NCBI RefSeq assembly: GCF_050436995.1
Contig: NC_134753.1
Location: 13,516,001-13,580,000 of the forward strand
DNA: 64,000 nt
Origin: Anticarsia gemmatalis
Lineage: Eukaryota; Arthropoda; Insecta; Lepidoptera; Erebidae
Reading direction: 5' to 3'
The position numbers and the translations under genes were made by a program. Under the pieces are notes generated by a model that saw nothing but the letters and a program-made list of their open reading frames with translations, made no database searches and was not told the DNA's origin. Positions 1-12,417 of the stretch are shown one piece after another; position 1 is the first letter of the stretch; every line of letters begins with the position of its first letter.

Positions 1-27
1 CAAACAAATTGAAATCAAAAAATTAAA

Positions 28-240
28 TGAAAAGTTTGACATTTCTAAATATTCTAAAATTAGTTTCTACCTCGCCCGCTAGAGGCACTAATATTTTTTA
101 TGTCAACATGAATGAAATGAGAAGTTTGACATTTAGAATAAACTGCAAAATTAATGCCTGCGGAGCCCACTAGAGGCACCGATCATTATGATGATGTTGT
201 TTTTGTGAATATGCGTTTTAGGTTATAACCACCACGCTTT
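28..240 (+). repeat. Two partial family E copies in tandem
   Basis: GAAAAGTTTGACATTTC...CGCCCGCTAGAGGCACTAAT at 28-111 and GAGAAGTTTGACATTTAG...GAGCCCACTAGAGGCACCGA at 118-182. They are head to tail and both lack the outer inverted ends. Confidence 0.5.
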
Positions 241-245
241 GATAG

Positions 246-1418
246 CCATAAGCCTTAAAATAACAATTAATAAATGAACTAAGCAGAGCTACTATACTAA
301 CATGCCTAATTAAAAATCGTTTTCAATCATCACACTAACCAAGACTATCCAAAAAGTCAAATCACCCAAAAACAAAACGAAAATCTACTCCAAAATTGGG
401 TTCAAGTCAGTGGTTCGGAAGACAAACAAGATCGCAATGAGTGTTTAACTGTACCCTGTTCGCTAACCCGTGCACGCTCGGCTGCTCCCTCCCTGATTAG
501 AGGCTGGACTATCGTTTTATTTAACCCTTCCCGGCACTCGGCACTCCTGATTACAGAGATAGAAACTGGCGATTTGCTTTCGAAACGGGTGCATATTGAA
601 CAGGGTTTTGTCGAATACAGCTGTCTTCAAGTTCTTGTGTTTTGAATTCTACATTTGCTGGATTGAAACAGGATTTGTCGTGTTTGAATCTGTCTTAGTC
701 TATATCAATTATTCTAACATATAACATTGTGTTCAGATGATGAGTTTGTTTCTCGTACTTTACATTTTTTTGGCAGCCGGATCTGCGTGCTTATTGTGTA
801 TTTCAGTTGATGACTAGTGTACGTCAATTTGAAACATTGCTTCTTCGACGAAAGTTTTATATTAATTACTATAATTTTAAATAAAGAGTGATGTAAAGTA
901 TACTGAAATGCATACTAACCTCCCTGATTGTGTTCGTTGTAAATAAGGTCTACTAAAATCCCTAAGAAAAATATATACTCAAGTTCTAAGACTCACTTTG
1001 TAGTACTATCTTTGGTAGAATTCTTTAGAAAATGGAGTCAAAATATTGCAATTTATTAATGGGATATTTAAAATATCTGCTAAACTTTATACCGACGAAG
1101 ATTTAACTACAACACCAAGAAAGTCTAGGACAATGTACACAAGTAGACAATGGTAGAGTACCGCATGATGAAAGCTAAGCACATTACTCCCCGTCACGCC
1201 ACGACTGTGAGATATGCGCTCGCTGCTTATTCACAAATAACTTTAACTATCATAATGCTAGAGAAAACTAGGGTTTAAAAAGAATTGCCATAGAAATGTG
1301 ACTACATAGAACAACAGATTAAGCGTCAGCCAGCGCCTACCTACTTAATATTTTTTAACGTCTTTCGCCATTAATTATACATTAATGTTTAGATGTGAAT
1401 GAAGCAAAAGCGATGTTT
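246..1418. other. No recognised feature
   Basis: AT-rich unassigned sequence; only very short open frames. Nothing repeated elsewhere in the window was noticed. Confidence 0.5.
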
Positions 1419-1496
1419 GAAAGGATAGAACCAAGTGGCGTTCTCTGATCTCTGTAAGAAGGAAAGAAGGCGTGGCGTTGATATATGTATGTCTCT
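1419..1496 (-). repeat. Dispersed repeat G, fragment
   Basis: GAACCAAGTGGCGTTCTCTG and AAGGCGTGGCG are complements of the 41560 repeat (AACGCCACTTGGAAC, TCACGCC). Confidence 0.5.
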
Positions 1497-3713
1497 AATA
1501 AACCACATAAAATAGCACAATCAGACCCAAAATAACAATTTGTGGATCTCACATTAATTCCAAGCAGCGTTTTTGATCACGCCTCAAGACAACATACTTC
1601 CTTTTCCACTTTGATTGTTCGTCTGTTACGTTTTCATGTCTCAACAACTAAACACAGCGTATACTGAGCTGTAGCCCTTTTTTGCACATAAATGTACTGA
1701 CTAGTTATTAAGTTCTGTATTTGTGATGTTTATTCATGTGTAACAAAAATAAATGGTTTAAATGGTTTTAAACTGATGAAAAGAAATAGGCAGAGTGCGA
1801 GTCGAGAAAAAAGATCGTATTATTTACAAAAAAGTCGCACGTCGACGCAGATGCAGGCTTCAGTCATTAAACTATAAACTCAATATTTCCTCGTACGTTA
1901 ACATTAACATAGCCTTAGCTAAATATTCAGTATTTCTAGTCCAATAGTTTCTCCATGAGCAATTTCTATGAGTGTCCTCGTCGATACAGAGGGTGTGCGG
2001 TGTACAGCGAACGTTTGCCGGCGACACAATGTACCGCCGCGCTACGTGGGCCCCGCACTGATTCTGAACTATTTATGAATACTAGCTAACACACCAAGCT
2101 TCAGTCTACAATATTTATAAATCAAAAATGCTAGATCTGGTAATAGGAAGCCAGTGAGGAAATGGCGTCGAAAGAAGGCGTAAGATTTATACGTTTTGCA
2201 AGTGATTTTTTGCTCTTGTAGGCCAAAAAATTACAAGAGATTTTTGAGTTAATATTTCACATTCAATTTGAAGTAAAACTTAAAGTCAAGGATTAAATTT
2301 AAAAGCAATTTGTATGCTTCAAAATAAGCTATGATTTGCCAGTACATTTCTTAAACGACTAAACAAAAATAAAGGCCTTTTTGTTTCAAAAATTCTTGTC
2401 GTGTTCTGATGGTTTCACTCCGTACAAACAAACACACTAACTCCGCCTCTATAACATTCATACAGAATCAAATACATACATGTATACCTACATACATATA
2501 TATAAAGTAAGTGGGAACGTATGTAGGTAACAGCGCTCCACAATTTTGTATTCGCCGAAGCTTGAAGCACCAGTTTACAAACCGTTTTGGTACCGCCGCT
2601 GAGAAATATAAATCGGAGTATATCGGACTGTTTTCTTCGAACTACTTGGATTATTTTAGAAATATATTCCTGTTTGTATTTTACTAAATCCAAGCTTGTG
2701 GTGGATTTTACCTCTTGCAGGGGACTGGAGCTTTTATGGAAGGAAATGGTACTGGAAGCTGATTTTAGAATGCGTTGCATAGCAAAATAAGCTGCTTACA
2801 GTATCCATGCATAATTTTGTAGGCTTACAACTGCATAGCCTATGATAAACAAAAGTTGTAATATGAAGAAAATACTTGGTAAAAAGGGTGTTCTAAATAG
2901 TGAAAAAAATGCTACTCTTGCATCTAATTTTAGCATAGGAAAACCATTCATAGTTTTCAAAGTGTATTGTTATTTGTTTTGGAGCTTTCGATAATAAGAT
3001 CAATGTAATCTTGCAAGTTTTAAAATTACTATTGCTCGTTGGAAAATTCTGATTTAAACTCAAAATTAATACTGTATGATACAAGCATCTTTCATATGAA
3101 GTCAGTCCTCTCATAAAACATACAAATTCACCCAAATCTGCCACAAACGTACTAATTAATGAATCCTCTCCATCAGATTGTGCATCAGTCCCTCCGAAAC
3201 GTCCAGGGTTCTAATACGAATATAAACTTTGATATTAATGTTATTTATTCATTCGGGACTGAGGGGAATATAAATGAGGAATAGTTAGTGGGGAAGTAAT
3301 CTGTTTTAAGAGTTTCTTTTGGGTCACGCGTGTATGCTGAAGGCCGACGGATTATGAGCAAAAAGTAGTTGAGGATTTTTTTCTACATTTCGTCTGTTAT
3401 ACCCGAAATTGTATGTAGAGGCGTATGAAATACATTCACGTTTTGCTGTTACGTTGTGGCAGCCGGTCCTACGAAACGGAGGGCGTAAAGAACGCTACCA
3501 AACTCGGGCTACAGTTGAGAACAGAAAACATTTCTACATAAAATGGATTAACTTAATAATACTTTACCTGTTCCACTATCTACTTGCAAATTTTTATCAA
3601 TTTCATTTTTGTATTTACAGTATAATATACATATTTACATACATGCATAGAATCAGGCCTATTTCCCTCAATTTTAAGCTTTTTAAAAACTTCGAGTATT
3701 ATTGAGTTACTTA
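1497..3713. other. No recognised gene
   Basis: Open frames up to 121 codons overlap on opposite strands at 2415-2790 and have no recognisable domain. Apart from the short direct repeat at 2719 nothing was identified. Confidence 0.5.
2719..2747 (+). repeat. Short direct repeat, unit 1
   Basis: AGGGGACTGGAGCTTTTATG followed by GAAGGAAAT recurs with few changes at 3863-3893. Confidence 0.5.
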
Positions 3714-3870
3714 CTGTATCAGATGTTTCTACTACTACCGGTATCGACAATCGGCTAGCTATTGAGAAATCTTGTATGAAAATCTGATCAGCGCTTATAG
3801 CGGGCGTCGTAGTAACTATTTTTGCATTTCATTTTAAATGTCAAACTCTCGACTCTCATTGGAGGGGACT
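3714..3870 (-). repeat. Inverted-repeat element, family E copy 3
   Basis: Opposite orientation: CTACTACTACCGGTATCGAC, AATCGGCTAGCTATTGAGAA, CTGATCAGCGCTTATAGCGG, ATTTTAAATGTCAAACTC. One end has diverged. Confidence 0.6.
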
Positions 3871-3893
3871 GAAGCTTTTATGGAAAGAAAATA
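3863..3893 (+). repeat. Short direct repeat, unit 2
   Basis: AGGGGACTGAAGCTTTTATG followed by GAAAGAAAATA, directly after a family E element. Confidence 0.5.
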
Positions 3894-3936
3894 AACTTAC
3901 ATGTTTAGTATAAATGTGCTGTTAATGTAAGGCGGT

Positions 3937-3959
3937 AATAAATAAATAAATAAATAAAT
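3937..3959. repeat. (AATA)n microsatellite
   Basis: About 23 bases of AATA repeats. A similar TTTA tract lies at 38546-38565. Confidence 0.85.
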
Positions 3960-3960
3960 T

Positions 3961-4964
3961 GGTTCCGAATGTAGAGAATTGCGCTAATGTTCTTAATCAA
4001 GGATACAAAACATTTTTTTTTTGCAAAAATACAACAAACAAACAAATTAATAAAATGACGAACACGTTCATCCTCAACTGTAATGAAGTTAGCAACAATA
4101 TATCGGTATATTCGTATTAAAAAGTTTCGCGGGACACGTTTTTGAATTAAAATTGTATTAATTAATTTTATTTCGTACAACTTTCCAAACTAAAAGGTCT
4201 GTTTGTGACGAGATGAGTTTGAATAACTGGAATTGTGAAATACAATTGTTGTATTTATTTTGTTGGATAATTTGTTTTGTATGTGAAGTTTGTATTTTAC
4301 TAGATTTTAGGTGACAGAGTCAGGTTTAATAGTTAATAATCTATGTCGTTAATTGAGTGTTAATTCTATATAAATTCAGTGAGCTGATTTTAGACACAAA
4401 ATAAATAGACACACATTTGAGTATAAAAAGTACCTACCTACGTCCTCTCCAAATTTTACAAAACATTGTCATTATCAGTTCTCCGATAATCCCTAAAGGT
4501 GTCATATTTTCAATTTTAAAACATATTAATACATTATTATTTATGACTAGGTGGTACCAATAACCGGAAATATAGAAAAAATATGGGTCAACTGTAAAGG
4601 GAAAGCAATTAGTTTTTTTACAAATCAAACTCTATCATCATAAATAGTAAACTACTGAATAACCTACGTTTTAATTTCAATCTCGCAGCATAACTGTTTG
4701 TAATTAAATAACGTATGAAACCATTTCACACGCTGCACTAAAATCCTTTCAGTTTCAACGTTAATTGCAATCGACGGCGCCTCGATAATTGAATCAACGT
4801 GCGACAAATTAGATGCGACAAAAAAATTGCAGCGACGGACGCCCGCTCCATAATTCGAGTAAAAAGCTTTCATTAGGAGAGTAAACCGACGGTTTTTAAA
4901 TAATTTATTATCAAACTTTATTTGACCGAAATTCTGAGCGCTCTCTATGTCTCGCTTTCACAGT
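3961..4964. other. No recognised feature
   Basis: AT-rich, with short unconvincing open frames only. Confidence 0.5.
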
Positions 4965-5370
4965 GCTGTTGACGCGTCGTTGCCGCACAGTCACCGCATA
5001 GACTCCACAGTTCTTTGCTGTGCATACATTTGTCACCGTGCTGTTGTCGCACCATCACCGCTCCGCAGTCAAATCGCTACTACGCCGCCACCGCTACGTA
5101 TCGCCATTCGACCAACGGCTGATTTTACCATACTACTTTAAAATATTGCGATACAGGTAAGAACAGAGATCTTCGTAAACGGCCGATAAAATAAAAAAAA
5201 ACACAAATACAGTGGTGAGCACATCCTCAAATAATTGCCCACTAACGTACGGTGGCGGCAGAGTGGTAACGGAGCGGTGGCGATGCGGTCGCGGTGCGGT
5301 GGTGGTGCGGGGTTAGTGCGGTGACGTTGCGGGGGTGAAGCGATAGTTGTGCGGTGGTAACGCGACGATT
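4965..5370. repeat. GC-rich opposed ACCGC/GCGGT tracts
   Basis: 4965-5125 is rich in CACCGC-type units (GCCGCACAGTCACCGCATAG, GCACCATCACCGCTCCGCAG). 5240-5370 is rich in GCGGTG-type units (GGAGCGGTGGCGATGCGGTC, GGTGCGGTGGTGGTGCGGGG). Together they form a degenerate inverted arrangement around a short AT-rich middle. Probably a decayed foldback element; no precise ends. Confidence 0.5.
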
Positions 5371-7769
5371 GTATTATACAAACTTATGAGTTTTGATAAA
5401 TGAAATAAAATCAATGAAATAAATTCTGATGAATTCGTTGAATAAAATGCTTTGTTATTCAGTAGTTTAGTTACTTGTTCCGCGTTACTCAGAATCTGTT
5501 TTGTAGAAAAAAGAATGTTTAAATTGGATTTATATTTCGTAGTGTTTGGTGAAAGCGTGATTGAAATGTTCTGAAAGGTTCGGAGAAGAGCTTTTCTTTT
5601 ATGACAATGCACGTGTATCTAGTTTATTGTGTTTTATATATTTAGATATTTAATAGGTTAAAAATAGTAGGTAACTGTCAATTACGAAATCTAGCGCTAC
5701 CAAGTATTGATCCTAATTTTGTTTACTGCAAGTTTTTCTATTCAGTATTAGTTAGTCAGTATACACGATTTTTTGTTAGTTCTAATAATTATGTCTTTAA
5801 ATGCCATTTATTTTAACATATTCAAAATGATATTCTTTTTTCAGGTAACCTTAATATCACAATAATGAAAAATAAGTTTCTAAGTCCTATTCTTTCTTCT
5901 ACCTCGAGTCCTATTTTATCACCTGCATCTATCAAAATATACGAACCTTCCCCTATTGATACCTTCCTACAGTTCCTACCAACCACATAGGAAAGATAAA
6001 AGTCACCACTAATTACTAAAAGACTAATTAAACCAGCCACCATCGAAACCGATAGCAACAATCTAATTCAGCCAACAAAAGCGACAAGGAACAAAAAGCT
6101 CGTATCTCCGGCGACCAGTGTTTTTGCGCACACACTTAGCTTTGTTAGCCCTTCGGATGGGAGCCCGCGATAAATGCCACCTAAGAAAAATAGGACTTTT
6201 TGTAACGAATGGTCCTGCGTAATGGCGTGATAGAATCTTTTTTGGCCACCTGGGATAGCGACTTTTTGTTTTAGACGTGATTGATGGTGTGCACTGTTGT
6301 GTAGTGTTACAAGGCTATTGTTCCTGTTATATGACATGGACTTGTTTGTACCATGCAGCTAATACGGTATATATAACAAGTTTTGCTAGAAAATATCATA
6401 ATAGGAGATAATCTTCAATAGTGCACCGTTAGTATTGAAGTTTGCAGTAGTGGATCCAGGATAGTTTAAAGTGTTTAAAGGAAAAATAACTTCTTGAAGG
6501 AAGAGGGGTCTTAAAGTATTATTTTTGATCCTTGATCCTAAGGCAGTAGTCTTCAACTTACTTATCACAGGAAGTATCATTTGAAGTCTGTGCTTTTGAA
6601 GAAACATGTTACATTAAAATAAAACAGATTAATAAAGAGATTCATTGAGAGACTAGAAAAAGCACAGTAAGTCAAAATTCCAAGTTATAACTCAGCCAAA
6701 ACCATGAACACATCGCCAAAACCTAATATTCAAAGAAGACTTCACTACCCATAAGCAAAATTCAATGTATACTCAATGCATAATGGTCATAAACCTGTCA
6801 ATTTAATACACACGTACCGCCACTAAACTACTAAATTATTTTCCATAATATTTACATTTCATTTCAAATAAAAAATCCAATGAAAATAGTAAGAGTTTGT
6901 AATATAGTAAACTTTGTAACAACGAGAGAGTTCGTTAGCCTCGTGGGAGTGAGCAAGATTTATCTTTTGTCTCACTCTGGCACTGAACAAAAATACAGAC
7001 GTTTTCACTTCGTCTGAAATGAAAATGTTGAGGTAAGAATGTTTCATATTGCACTTGCGTTTGATAAACTTTATGTTACCAAGAACCAACTGTAAGGTTG
7101 CGACTAATAATATTAACCTAACCTATTTATAAGTGTGCTATAATGTGTTACAATAAAGTTTATATTATTTTAGTAAATAGTTTATAATAAGATATAACAA
7201 CTACATTGTAATTGCCAGTGTACTTAAATTAATTATTTATATGTGATACAAAACTATATAACTTTTGATGATTTAACTTTTGAAACGCACTATCAAATAA
7301 ATCTTTACCTGCTATTTTCCATTTCCACTGTACTACAGAGCAACACAGCAAGCAGTACAAAAACTGTCTATATACCTTTTTTTCTAATTTACCTACGACA
7401 ATCCGCAAAAAGTCTTTATGCGATGCACCCTTACAATGAAGCTCAAAATAATACCTTCAAAGAAACGCATCAATGCATATGAAAGTCTTTTATACCTCAA
7501 TTCACTCGAAAGAGCAACCAAAGAACATAATCATATTATTATCACAAAACTGCTCAAATCACATTAACAAATTAATTTATGCGCAGCCAAGTTTCAAGTC
7601 AATTCAACTCAAATCATCTTCTCATATAAAAAAATTAATCGTCAAATGTCAGCTGAACCGATTTCGCTAATTCTATTTTTATAATATTCTTTGAAGTACA
7701 AGGATGATTCATACGGATAGAAAAACTTTAAAAATGCCTGAATATGTGTAATATCTAAAAGTGTTCTTT
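5371..7769. other. No recognised feature
   Basis: Several 60-99 codon frames, none with a domain or conserved motif. Confidence 0.5.
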
Positions 7770-7832
7770 TTATATGAGTTTAAACGCTATTGAATAGATA
7801 AACTACCGCTATATATACTCAGAAACCGGGCG
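7770..7832. repeat. MITE, half copy of the 55451 family
   Basis: Only one arm is left: TAAACGCTATTGAATAGATA, AACTACCGCTATATATACTC, AGAAACCGGGCG, followed by TAA. The left arm is missing. Confidence 0.65.
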
Positions 7833-7879
7833 TAAGACTAACACTTTTCTATATTCCCCTACAAAAGATACGTAATTCT

Positions 7880-7995
7880 ATTTGAACTTTAATATCTTCC
7901 TATAAAGTTAAAAATCAACTCCTAGGGATAAAACAGAAGATGAAAGTCAACTTCTATACTATCTTTACGCGAGCAAAGCCGTGCGGCTTTACTAG
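7880..7995 (+). repeat. Helitron-like 3' end fragment
   Basis: It ends with a perfect 6-bp stem AAAGCC/GGCTTT (loop GTGC), then ACTAG at 7995 and host T. Upstream, CTCCTAGGGATAAAACAGAAG resembles the CAAGGGGATAAATAGG part of family C. The 5' end is not found. A weaker relative (GGGAGCAAAGCCGCACGAG) lies near 49415. Confidence 0.45.
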
Positions 7996-8769
7996 TTTTA
8001 AATATAATTTAATTCCAACGAAAATATCATAAAACATTTTCATTGAGAAATATGGTGGTATTATTTTCATTGTGATTGCAGTTTCAAATACAATCTCGCT
8101 TTAAAATAATATATTACGTTTTTGAAATAACTTTATTGACTAAAGAAAACTTATAATGGAATATCTTGTCACGTCTGCCCTCTGTAACTAAAGGACTATG
8201 TCATTCGTGCCTAAACAGCAGTGACTGAGTTAAAAGTGGTTGTATCTTAATATAATAAAGTTGAGTTTAGTTTTGTTGACATTTATAATGATAATTTTAA
8301 GTATAGATATACGTGTTCAGGATGACTAGCTAACTCATAGTCACTTCTTTACATACGGTGATTTTAAAAGAGAAAACTGTGGAAAAGTACCTAGTGCATA
8401 AACAGAAAAATGGAATGGCAAAATTAAGCAAGATCAGAAAGAAAACCTAACACCTAAAAAATTACACCTTTAACTTAGATAGTATTATACGATTGATTTC
8501 GTCGGCATATCATTATTTACTAAACAATTCCGTGATGTGCAAATCTCTCAATTTTCTTACCACATTGAACTCAACTTGACTCCATACACTACACAATATA
8601 CAACGCAAGCTGAAACTGAAAGAACCAAAGAAACACTAAAGAATAAAATCAAACTGAAAATCAGCTTGCCATTCGCATGAGCACCGCAAATCGTATCAAT
8701 CGCACTTTACATCACCAAGCTAAAGAAACTAAGGTCACATACACATGGTGTAATTTTAAACGACGATAC

Positions 8770-8954
8770 CCGCAGCGCGATTATCTACAAACCAGCGAGT
8801 ATCAGGAGTTTGACATTTAAAATGTACAGCCAAAATTAATAGTTTCTATGACGTCCGCTAGAGGCGCTGATCATATTTTTATAACTTTTTTTCGATAGCC
8901 AGCTGGTTGTCGATATCCGATAGTAGTAGACAATCGGGCTACAGTTTCACCTGC
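8770..8954 (+). mobile_element. Inverted-repeat element, family E copy 1
   Basis: Imperfect ends: left CCGCAGCGCGATTATCTAC, right complement CTGTAGCCCGATTGTCTAC. Interior: GTTTGACATTTAAAATGTAC, CGTCCGCTAGAGGCGCTGAT, then a TCGATAGCC block. About 185 bp, no coding capacity. Confidence 0.65.
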
Positions 8955-10956
8955 GTTTACACCGCTGGAAGCGCAATGACATATTGTTTGATTTAAAAGC
9001 CAAATAACACGCGAAGAAGCTGTTTTATCATATATGAGTATGCACGATCATACGTAATGTGATTTTATAAGCGTCAACCTAATGCATTTTGCGCAAATTG
9101 ATTGACAAGATTGACCGAGGTTAAAATACGCGTACCAAATACGCATTCTAAAACTTGTTTGTACGGCTGCATACGCATGTATTACATACATTTTATGCAC
9201 TTAGAGCGTAAGCACTATAGTCAAGTATCCGGCACCACTGAAAGTTTAAATGTATGAATACATTTTTACGTAATTTTATTCTGCGATTCCATCACTTTTG
9301 AAGCGCATTTGCTGCAAAAAAAACACCGTGAGAATGCACCCTAAAAACGAAATGTACGAAAATCTTTACAGTTTTTCTACAACCCTGAGGAAACACCCCC
9401 CTTTTCCCACCCCCATCCACTCAAAGGATAATCGCCTATAAAAACAAATTCGAGCACTTTTCAGTACTTTAAAATTATAATTTAGTTTTTCTCTCTTTTC
9501 TTTTCTATTAGCAAAGGTTCTGCGATCTTTAACTGGCTTTAAAAGTTTGTATATCGTTACGTAGTCGAGGAATTTTGTTAAAACATTTAATTTACACTAC
9601 TTTTTAGGTTTATTCTGTTTTACAAATGTTGTTTTAGGCATCCAGACTTTCTGCGACCGTAATTCTATGACAAAGTATTAAATTGAAATTTCATTTGCAA
9701 TGTATTTTTCTAAAGCTAATTTTGGGTATTAATGACTAATATTAACTTAGGTCTAGAATTAGAATATTAACAATGAATCTGACCTTACATTTTATAATCT
9801 TTTTGTGTGACTAAATCATGAATTTACCTGCTAGAGTAAGATGGGGCATAAAACTATGTATGTAAAAATACAAAAACAAATTAGTGTTCTTACCAATTTA
9901 TTGAACCCGTAAAGGACATTTAAAAATAATACTGACTGTGACATATTTAATTAATAGATTGAAAAATAAAATGATATACATAAATAGATTTGATATAATA
10001 TTTGCGCCGTTCATCCATTTACCCCGCCTAACCCTTTTGTTAATTGAACACTGAAGCTTAAAAATCATATTTCAATATTCTAAAAAGATAAAAAATAATT
10101 AATTTAAATCCACCGGGAGCGTTCGTTCATAACAATAGCACAGACGCATTGAAAGCGATCCGAGTTACCCGCCGACCAGTCTTTTATAAGAGATTGTTAC
10201 TCAAATCACTTTTGTTCGACGTTCAATTATTTATTGTGATGTTTCTATTTCATTTTGTTTTGAACCTGTTTGATACTTTCTGCTTTTGTCTGTAATTAAA
10301 TTATTATAAACTGCGTTTTAACTCATGTTTATTAAAGAACGGATAGTTTCACATTAATATTGAAATGTAGGGTTAGCAATATCACAGTATTGTTTTATGA
10401 CCAATTTTGTTGTATGCGTCACATCTGAATCTTAACAAACTTCCAATATAAACTGAAGTACACCTGCCAATAAGCAGCAAATGTCTACTCCCGTACGCCG
10501 CAGCTAGATGTTGTTTATCCTATCTCACAAATTGGTATATGATTCACTAGACAAAGTAGACAATTACTTCACATTCAACTAATTATTCAAGATATACCTT
10601 AGCGCATTTAAACAACGCAAGGAAAATTTTTCACATTAATATATTAGCTCAGATAACTTTTTACTCAAAAACTAACTCTTCAACTCTTTCAAGCTACCTT
10701 TTTTTGACAATGAACAATCCCTAAGAAAACTCACAACTAAGCGAAGTCTCAGGTGCAAGCTAATCAAGTATAAACTGTTAACCGACTAAGTAAACTATCA
10801 GCCACTCGTAGCCAATAACCCTGGACTATACACACAAATACTGGCAACTGGATAACATAATGACAGCAAGTTCATGTGGAGTAATAGCTCAATATAACGT
10901 GAGATAATAAGTAAACTTGTATAGTTAGAACCGTGAAATTATATTAAACTGCTTAA
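8955..10956. other. No recognised feature
   Basis: AT-rich. A C-rich patch at 9393-9420 is the only compositional departure. Confidence 0.5.
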
Positions 10957-11070
10957 CCGCCAGTTTTTGAGTACATTTAGCGGTAGTTTATCTATTATAT
11001 AGTATTTTTTGATGAGTTTAAACGCTATTGAATAGATAAACTACTGCTAAATGTATCTGAGAAACCGGGG
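10957..11070. mobile_element. MITE, second copy of the 55451 family
   Basis: 114 bp with the same arms (GGTAGTTTATCTATT... and AATAGATAAACTAC...) and slightly diverged tips (CCGCCAGTTTTTGAG and CTGAGAAACCGGGG). TAA is again on both sides (10954-10956 and 11071-11073). Confidence 0.78.
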
Positions 11071-11175
11071 TAAATCGTTGACGATGATTCGTGAAACGCC
11101 GGGAAACAAAAGTATAGCGTTCAAAATCCGTTTAGCAATTTAGTATTATCGTTGATGGTGGGTCCAAATTCCTAT

Positions 11176-11352
11176 CAGTAGCGCGATTCTCTACGTTTGG
11201 CGCTGTCGAGTATCGAAAGTTTGACATTTAAAATGTACTACCAAAATGGTTTCTACGAGGCCCGTTAGAGGCGCTGATCAGATTTTCATACAGAATTTCT
11301 CGATAGCTAGCCGGTTGTCGGTAGTCGATAGTGGTAGAGAATCAAAGTACTG
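11176..11352 (+). mobile_element. Inverted-repeat element, family E copy 2
   Basis: Ends CAGTAGCGCGATTCTCTAC and GTAGAGAATCAAAGTACTG (inverted). The interior matches the 8770 copy (GTTTGACATTTAAAATGTAC, CGTTAGAGGCGCTGATCAG, TCGATAGCTAGCCGGTTGTC). Confidence 0.68.
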
Positions 11353-11558
11353 ATGTATTTTCGTTCAATAATGTAGTTAAGTACAGTTGAAGTCTTTGAA
11401 GTTTAAAGTACTGGGTACGTGCCAACCGTATTCGTATTACATAAGACTTAATACACACAACAAAACAGCTCTGCCAGTGTAATGTTATAAAGACAGTTTT
11501 AATTTTATTTCTTACTGGGCACACTAATGACTGTTGCTGTGAGATTAATCCAGACTAA

Positions 11559-12417
11559 AAAGGAGAATGGGCAAAATAGTATGGAGCCTGGGCGATCCGC
11601 GGCCAAACTTGATTTTTTGTTTTTTTAATGTAGTTTAGTCCTATAATTACCGTGTAGAAGTTTTATTGCCGCGACGCACTTATATGACGAACAAAATACA
11701 TTTTTGTTTTTGAGCACTTTTAATAGTATAAAAACATATTTTTGGCTTATATTCGGAGATTAAATAAAAAGTACTATTTATATTATTGCATACAAATGTA
11801 AACATTATTAATATTCGAACAATCATAACATGTAAATATATAAATATCGTAACAAGTAAACATCTTGCTCTTCTATAATATATTCACTGAGACGACTTAT
11901 CTGTCTTGAATGCTCAGCTTAAAAACGAGGCGTTCATAGCCAGTTGCGCTCACTGGTCGGTAAACAATCTGTTGGTTAAGCAACCGTTGGCGCGGTCATT
12001 CCATAGATGGGTGACCGCATTGTGGTATTTGAACTGAGCTTCTCCGTGCTTCAGAGGGCACGTAAAAAGTCGGTCCCGGTTGTTGTCAACTAAGATAACA
12101 TTCGGGCGGCTTGAACAACTTTGAAACTGGGTGAACCATATGATAGATAGATACGAGTTACGATTATTGTTCATTTTGATGGCATTGCAATCGTTATAAG
12201 AAGATGTAACGTTATTACACGACATTAAATGCATTACAGACACGAAATAATTGTATTTGTTCTATGAAATTCCATTATATTTACATGTCAATATATTGTT
12301 TCCTGAAAGGATTGCAGCGAAACGTTCTTAGTAAAAGTTGTTCCTAGTTATCATTACTTTAATTTGACACTACTTTCATTAATGGCCGCCGACCGCCCAG
12401 GAGTGCCCATTCTCCTT
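11559..12417. mobile_element. Non-autonomous foldback DNA transposon, about 860 bp
   Basis: The ends are inverted repeats of roughly 45 bp: AAGGAGAATGGGC...CCTGGGCG...GCGGCC at the left and the complement GGCCGCCGACCGCCCAGGA...GCCCATTCTCCTT at the right. The interior is AT-rich with no transposase and is broken by the SINE at 11924-12145. Flanking bases suggest a TAA-type duplication (CTAAA/TAACA), but this is not exact. Confidence 0.65.
11924..12145 (+). mobile_element. 5S-rRNA-derived SINE, family S5a, nested copy
   Basis: Head GAGGCGTTCATAGCC, then TTGCGCTCACTGGTCGGTAA, then GTTAAGCAAC and GATGGGTGACCGC. The last two resemble the internal promoter region of 5S rRNA (GTTAAGCAAC...GGATGGGTGACCG). 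The tail is GGCGGCTTGAACAACTTTG. It sits inside the 11559-12417 transposon. Confidence 0.7.

Noticed and set aside
8221..8344. GTGACTGAGTTA and TAACTCATAGTCAC as inverted ends of a MITE
   Set aside because: Only about 12 imperfect bases and no second copy seen.
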